This document shows positions 51,801 through 57,800 of a stretch of 64,000 bases of DNA, piece by piece (the stretch's first letter is position 1; the number at the start of each line of letters is the position of its first letter). The position numbers and the translations under genes are program-made. This DNA is from Symsagittifera roscoffensis. Its lineage: Eukaryota; Xenacoelomorpha; Acoela; Convolutidae. Below the pieces are notes generated by a model. That model was not told where the DNA came from. It searched no databases and saw nothing but the letters and a program-made list of their open reading frames with translations. The stretch lies in NCBI RefSeq assembly GCF_963678635.1, contig NC_087067.1, positions 27,781,547-27,845,546 on the forward strand, written 5' to 3'.

Positions 51801-54800
51801 GAGCTGCAATGGAAATTGTTTCTTATTTCAGGGAGTCTTTCGAATCGTTCATCAACAAGAGAGCGAACAAACCGGCTGAGATGATTGCAAAGTTCATAGA
51901 CACGAGACTGAAATCGGGCAACAAAGAGAGCTCGGAGGAGGAGCTGGAACGTCTGATGGACAAAGTGATGGTCATCTTCAGGTTCATCCATGGCAAAGAT
52001 GTGTTTGAAGCGTTCTACAAGAAGGATCTGGCAAAGAGACTGCTAGTTGGCAGAAGTGCTAGTGTCGATGCAGAGAAATCGATGCTGTCCAAACTCAAAC
52101 AAGGTTAGAAGATTAAATGGATACTTTGCTGATGATTTAGAAGAAATAATGAAGGAAAGAAGTTTCTATATTTAGTTTGCGTGGTTATTGTGGTTTATTT
52201 TAGATGGTCCTAAAGACAGTTATTCATTGACACAGATTTCTCAACTTTGATTCGTTTTTACACTAAAAAGTCAATCAAAGTTTTAAAGGATGTAAAAATG
52301 CTTCTTTTTCGCTCATCTAATTTGTTCTTGAGATCTCTCCCGAATTTAAACAAAGCATGGATTCGTGGAAAATTCTGGTGTAAAAGAATTCAATTTTTTA
52401 TACAGGTGTCCTCAAGTTTTCCAAAAACTATTGAGACTCGCTATCTTCAAACCCGAAAAGTAATGATTATATCATATTTTAGAATGTGGTGCTCAATTCA
52501 CAAGTAAACTGGAAGGAATGTTCAAAGACATAGAACTGTCGCGTGATATCATGACCAACTTCAGACTGCACATGGAGAGCAGAGTCACGCCTACGAAGAA
52601 ATCAACACCACCAACAACAAATGAGTCAACTGAAGAGGAGTCACGTGATCGTCAAATGGATGACGTCATTGAGGATGAGTTCGTGGATGAAATGCAGATA
52701 AAAGTAGGATATATATCAACTTCAAATGTAGTTATGCTTTAATTGATATTAGTTTTTATTTGATATATGTCTTAACGTGTTGGATAAAAGCCAGGTAAAT
52801 TAATCTGGAAATTTTATTCTTAAACTTACGAATTCTTCAAACAAGTCTTATAAGCTGATATTCTGTTTAACAATTTGAAGTAATTTTTTCAGGCGCCGTG
52901 TGTTCAAATTGAATTGAATTATTACTTCTTGTTTCTAATTGTTTAGAAAGAAAAACTGGACCTTGCGGATCCGGTAACTAGCAACAGTAGCAGAAGGTCA
53001 TCCAGAGATGTCAACAGTGCCGATGTCATTCCTGGCTCAGCAGTGTCAGGGGAAATTGAATTGATAGTAAATGTTCTCACCATGGGATTCTGGCCCACTT
53101 ATCCCCCAGTTGAGGTCAACCTTCCAAAAGAGGTCAGTTTCGCTCTTCTGTTTTCAAAATTCAGAGTTGAAAGAATTTAGGGCTTTGTTGTTTTTACTGC
53201 GTGTTCAGTACCGTAAGGCGCTCACTACTAAGAAGCCGAGCACGGCTGAATTGTCACGTTTAAGCACTTAGATCTTTCCCCTTTTTCTTTTTTTTTTTCA
53301 GGAAAATCCTAAAGTTTGATCACGCTCAATTTTGATTTTTTGTAGTTTGACTTTTAATTTAATTATCAGGCTCATATTTTTGTTTAAAGGAGGGCAACTT
53401 CCACTATCCAACAGCGAACAAGCGAAGGTTAATAGTAAAATAGTGGACTGGAAGATCGTTTTTTGATGCAATGGTTTTCGGTGTCGTTTCAGATGGAGCA
53501 GTACCTGGAGTGTTTCAAGCAGTTCTACCTGGCCAAGCACAGTGGGAGGAAACTCAAGTGGCAGAGCACTCTTGGCCACTGCATCGTCAAAGCCAGATTT
53601 AACACTGTCAGTACCAATGTTCTGCAGCTGTGCCTCTGTATATATTTATTCTCCGATTCAGTTTCCTTTTGACACTTCTCTGACTTTTTGCTGGATATGG
53701 TTTTTTGCATGTAAGCTTGGCTGACGCATTATGATTTAATTTTTGGTAGCGTTTCATTATATGCTTCAATATCTTAATCTCGTCTAAACTGAGTTAGTGA
53801 TTTTGGGTTTTAGGGTGTGAAAGAACTGCACATGTCACTGTTCCAAGCCCTCGTGATTCTCCAGTTCAACAATGGGTCCTCCTTCGCCTATCAGCAACTG
53901 AAGGAGCTGACTAACATAGAAGACAGTGAACTCACCAGGACTGTACAGTCGCTCTCTCTGGGCAAGAAGGACTCAAGGATATTGAAGAAGGATCCACTAG
54001 TAAATACATTTGGTTTGAAGCGAATCTTCTACCGTTCCCCCCGTCTATTTGAAGTAGTAATGCGCAGTGTTTTAAGGCTAGGAATGATATTCAAAAGTTT
54101 CTGGACATTTAAAACCCTGCATAGGTCATTTTTTTTAAGTTGACTTAAATTAAACATATCTCCGGCAAAAAGAGAATCATTTATGTAGTTAAGTTCATGC
54201 TAAAATAAAATCTGTGGTAAGCACCGAAGCAGGCACCCTAAAAGTAATGAAAAGATTTATCCAGAAACTGCCCTTGAAAGTTTACAAATCGATGATAAAC
54301 TTGAATGAAAAAGAACACTACACCAGAAAATGTAGTTGCTATTCTCACACCTGCGAGGAGTTAACCTGAGTGGCAAGAAAAACAAAAAAGTCAACTAGCG
54401 ACTAATAAGATTCTCATATAAATTAAAATTCGTTTGAATTTTAGCATCAAAAATGTCATCCACTGGTTATAAATTAGAAAACAAGGAAACAAAATCTGCA
54501 ACTACAGCACTTTATTTGGAACTACAGAAATGTTTATTTGGATCAGGTTTAGAAAATACAGTCCAGGAGTTGATCATCAAACTCTTAAATAGTCTTTTTT
54601 TTAAAAAAAGTTATGAGCGTAATTCTGTTTCGCGATATCATTTTTTAATTTGTGAGGTGGCATTCCAATCCGATTCACGATTACGCAAGGAGTTGAATGT
54701 TATCTTATTGTTGTTACTTTTTTTGTTTACTACAACCTAGGTTGATGAACCTTGTATTGTATTTGTGATTCGATCCTGCAAAGTAATCATGAAAAATTGG

Positions 54801-57800
54801 TGAATTCAAATTGTTCAGACTTTGAGAACAAATTTGAGTAAATATATATATTTATAAACATCCTGCACATTGTCTTCAAGGAAAAGTGAATATGTCGAAG
54901 AAGGTTTCCGTTTGTAATAATGACATTTAAGAACTTAGGCTAAGTTTTCGTAATTTTTTGAAAGAGGACGCATGCATTAACTAAGAAGCATTTTAAATTG
55001 ATTAAAAATATTAAATCTGAGGTTCAAAAAAATCTTTTTATCCGGGAAAGCCTCCAAACCGTTTAAAATTTGGTTCGAATGGAAAATAAGAATATAATAA
55101 GAATGTTAATTATGACAATAGTTGAGATGCGAAGAACGACATTGATTTTGGAAGATGTTTTTAAGGAGCATGTGTTCTTAACCGGTGATTGTGGCTCAAA
55201 TTTACAAAAAAGGTCGGTTTTAGTGGAGCGTTGACGTCTCACGAGGTGGTTTTTTTTCTAACTATTTTCAACAAACTAGTCATGTTATATGGTGCCAGCG
55301 GTTATTTTTGGGGAACATTTACAGCTTTTTCATAGCATGCGCTTTGACATTCGAATAGTAATAAGTTAACACAGTTGATGCCTTTTTAATTCATCAAATG
55401 TACCGAAAAAAGTGATTTGTTGCGAAAAACAAAAATAATGAACACTCGGTTTCAGAAATTTTCTAGCTCAATATATCTCGCAATTTTTATGAAATGCTTA
55501 ATTTATACAAAATTTGGTTTTATGCTTTGCGATTTGTTAGATGCAAAGTTAGTGTGGATGCCTTAAGTTTGTTATATTCCAAATTAAAACTTGCAAAATT
55601 GAGTCTATTTGTATCAGGTGCCCTTTTTGCTGAATCGCATTGGAAATTTTTTAGCATATTTAGCTGCCTTATAAGTGACTAGTGTTTGTGGGTTGTTAAG
55701 CTTGAGTGGATAGTGCGTGAGACTCAAAATCTCTTGATTGGAGTAGATCGCAGATTCGAATCCTGCACGTAGCCGAGTTTTTGCTAATTTGAGGCTTATA
55801 TTTTTCCTTTTTCACTTTTGACAGAGCTGCTTTTTGGTCATGTTCTCGGAAGTGTTTGCGAAGCGCAGCTTTGCCTGTGTTATAGATATAAAAGTAATAA
55901 CTGAATTCTTTTGAGGGGTCTAAACTAACTGAACAATTCAAAAAATAACTTTAACAGGCAGTGTACACGTTTTAAATTGAAAAAGGATAGCCAGTTGCTT
56001 GCAAGTAGCACAGAATGTTCCGACCTTATTCATAGTATTACAAAAAAAATGTTTATCTTTTTCAATTTAGTGTCGTTTTTTTTGTGCACGTTCTGATGAG
56101 AACTTTAGTGAACTAGACAAACGACAACAGTTTTATTTGAAGAATGAATATTTTTAAATAGATGGTTTTTTCTTGAAGTACAATTTGTGAATTTTCAGAA
56201 TTTTTTTTTGCAAAGAATCTCTAAATGAAACTCCCAGAATTAGTTTTCCCGAGCAAAATTGAGTGAACTAACTCAATTGAATCGATCCTGGAACAAGTTT
56301 TTGTCGATACGGTGACAATTTTTTTTGCTGTTCCGATTCCGTCTGAAAGGGCGTAATTATGATACATTACTCTTCCCATTAAGATATTTATTTGTGGTAC
56401 CTGGTTAAGAGTCGATGAACGCCGTAATTGGTCGTGATGCTGTTAGTTTTTTAGAAAAACTTTTGAAATCGTTTTAGGTTCAAATTTGACTTTTGTCGTT
56501 TGAATTTTGATTTCCTTAACTTTTGCGAGAGCAAGTGTTTTGTTATCGGGAACTATACTTTTTCGTTCCCGTAAACAACTTCTCTGACGAATTTCGAAGA
56601 ACTTTAACTTGTATGATTATTGAAAATTTACAACTGTTAGGTTACTTGTAACAGCAATATTGTCAAGGTCACGAAAAACGTGATCGAAATCTAGCTTCGA
56701 AGTTGGTTTTGATTTTCAGATTTCCCAGCGGAATAAGAAAATTTAAGTTAATCCAGTTTGTGTTAATCGTATTCAAAAAGGGTGGTTTATGTTTTTCTGG
56801 AAAATGAAAGCTCCTAGGCCATTACGTTTTTCTAGAAAAACAAATCAGTGTTTTTTCATGTTTTCTGGCGTCCATTCACTCTTTTCCAACTGTCTGTTGG
56901 TTATGTTTTTCTCTGAAGTTCGATTTTTGAAGTTTTTCAAAAAACAATTTCAATAGATTTTTTTCCTTTTCTTACGTTCATTGACTCTTCTAAGCCCCAA
57001 TTATAATTTTTTTCATCGTCTTTCAATAAAACCAATGGCTTTCTACACTTGGTTTTGATGTTTTTAATTAAGTTCCGAGCTGAGTTCAATTCACTCACAT
57101 CTATGATCAATTACACCATGGTGATCAGAAATCCCCTTTTCCGATCCTGTTGTGCTGCAATCAAAGTTCGACGAAAATTATATGTATAGTAGTTCTGCTG
57201 GTTGCAGCTGTTCTGGTAAACCAATTTTCTCGATTTACTAAGTTGAAATTCAAATTGGATCTGTCAAAATCTGTTTTTGCTTAGAGTTGTCAGAAATATG
57301 TATGTTCAGATCTCCACATAAGAATAGATCTCCACATAATTAACGAGGACGTCGCTTGAATTTTTGTTCTAATATCGGATTACTGTTGATTTTTTTAATG
57401 GGAATCCTGAAGGATCGATTGCCCGGAAATGTGGTTTGCCGATCATAATTCCCTATGCGAAAATATGAAAAAGCTTGAAATTTAGTCAGTTTGAAAAGGT
57501 TAAAAGAAGCTGATTGGTTAAAAATTTCGGGCATTCAGTCCAGTAGTGGATTTAGGGCGAGGAGGGGTGATCTAATCGGCAGATCGACCCCTGACCCCCG
57601 AGTTTTGGTAAGTAATGATTTTCCTCCCTAATGTTTTTTGTGCTGTTGCAGGACAAGGAGGTCTCGCCAACTGACAGGTTTTCGATAATCACTGACTTCC
57701 AAAACAAACACTACCGCATCAAAATCAACCAGATTCAGCTGAAAGAGACAAAACAGGAGGCAGAAACAACACAGGTAAACAGCGATAAACAAGCGGTAGA

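Noticed and set aside
55692-55775. Possible functional tRNA gene
   Set aside because: It sits inside an S1 SINE copy with the family head and tail, and the arms pair poorly.
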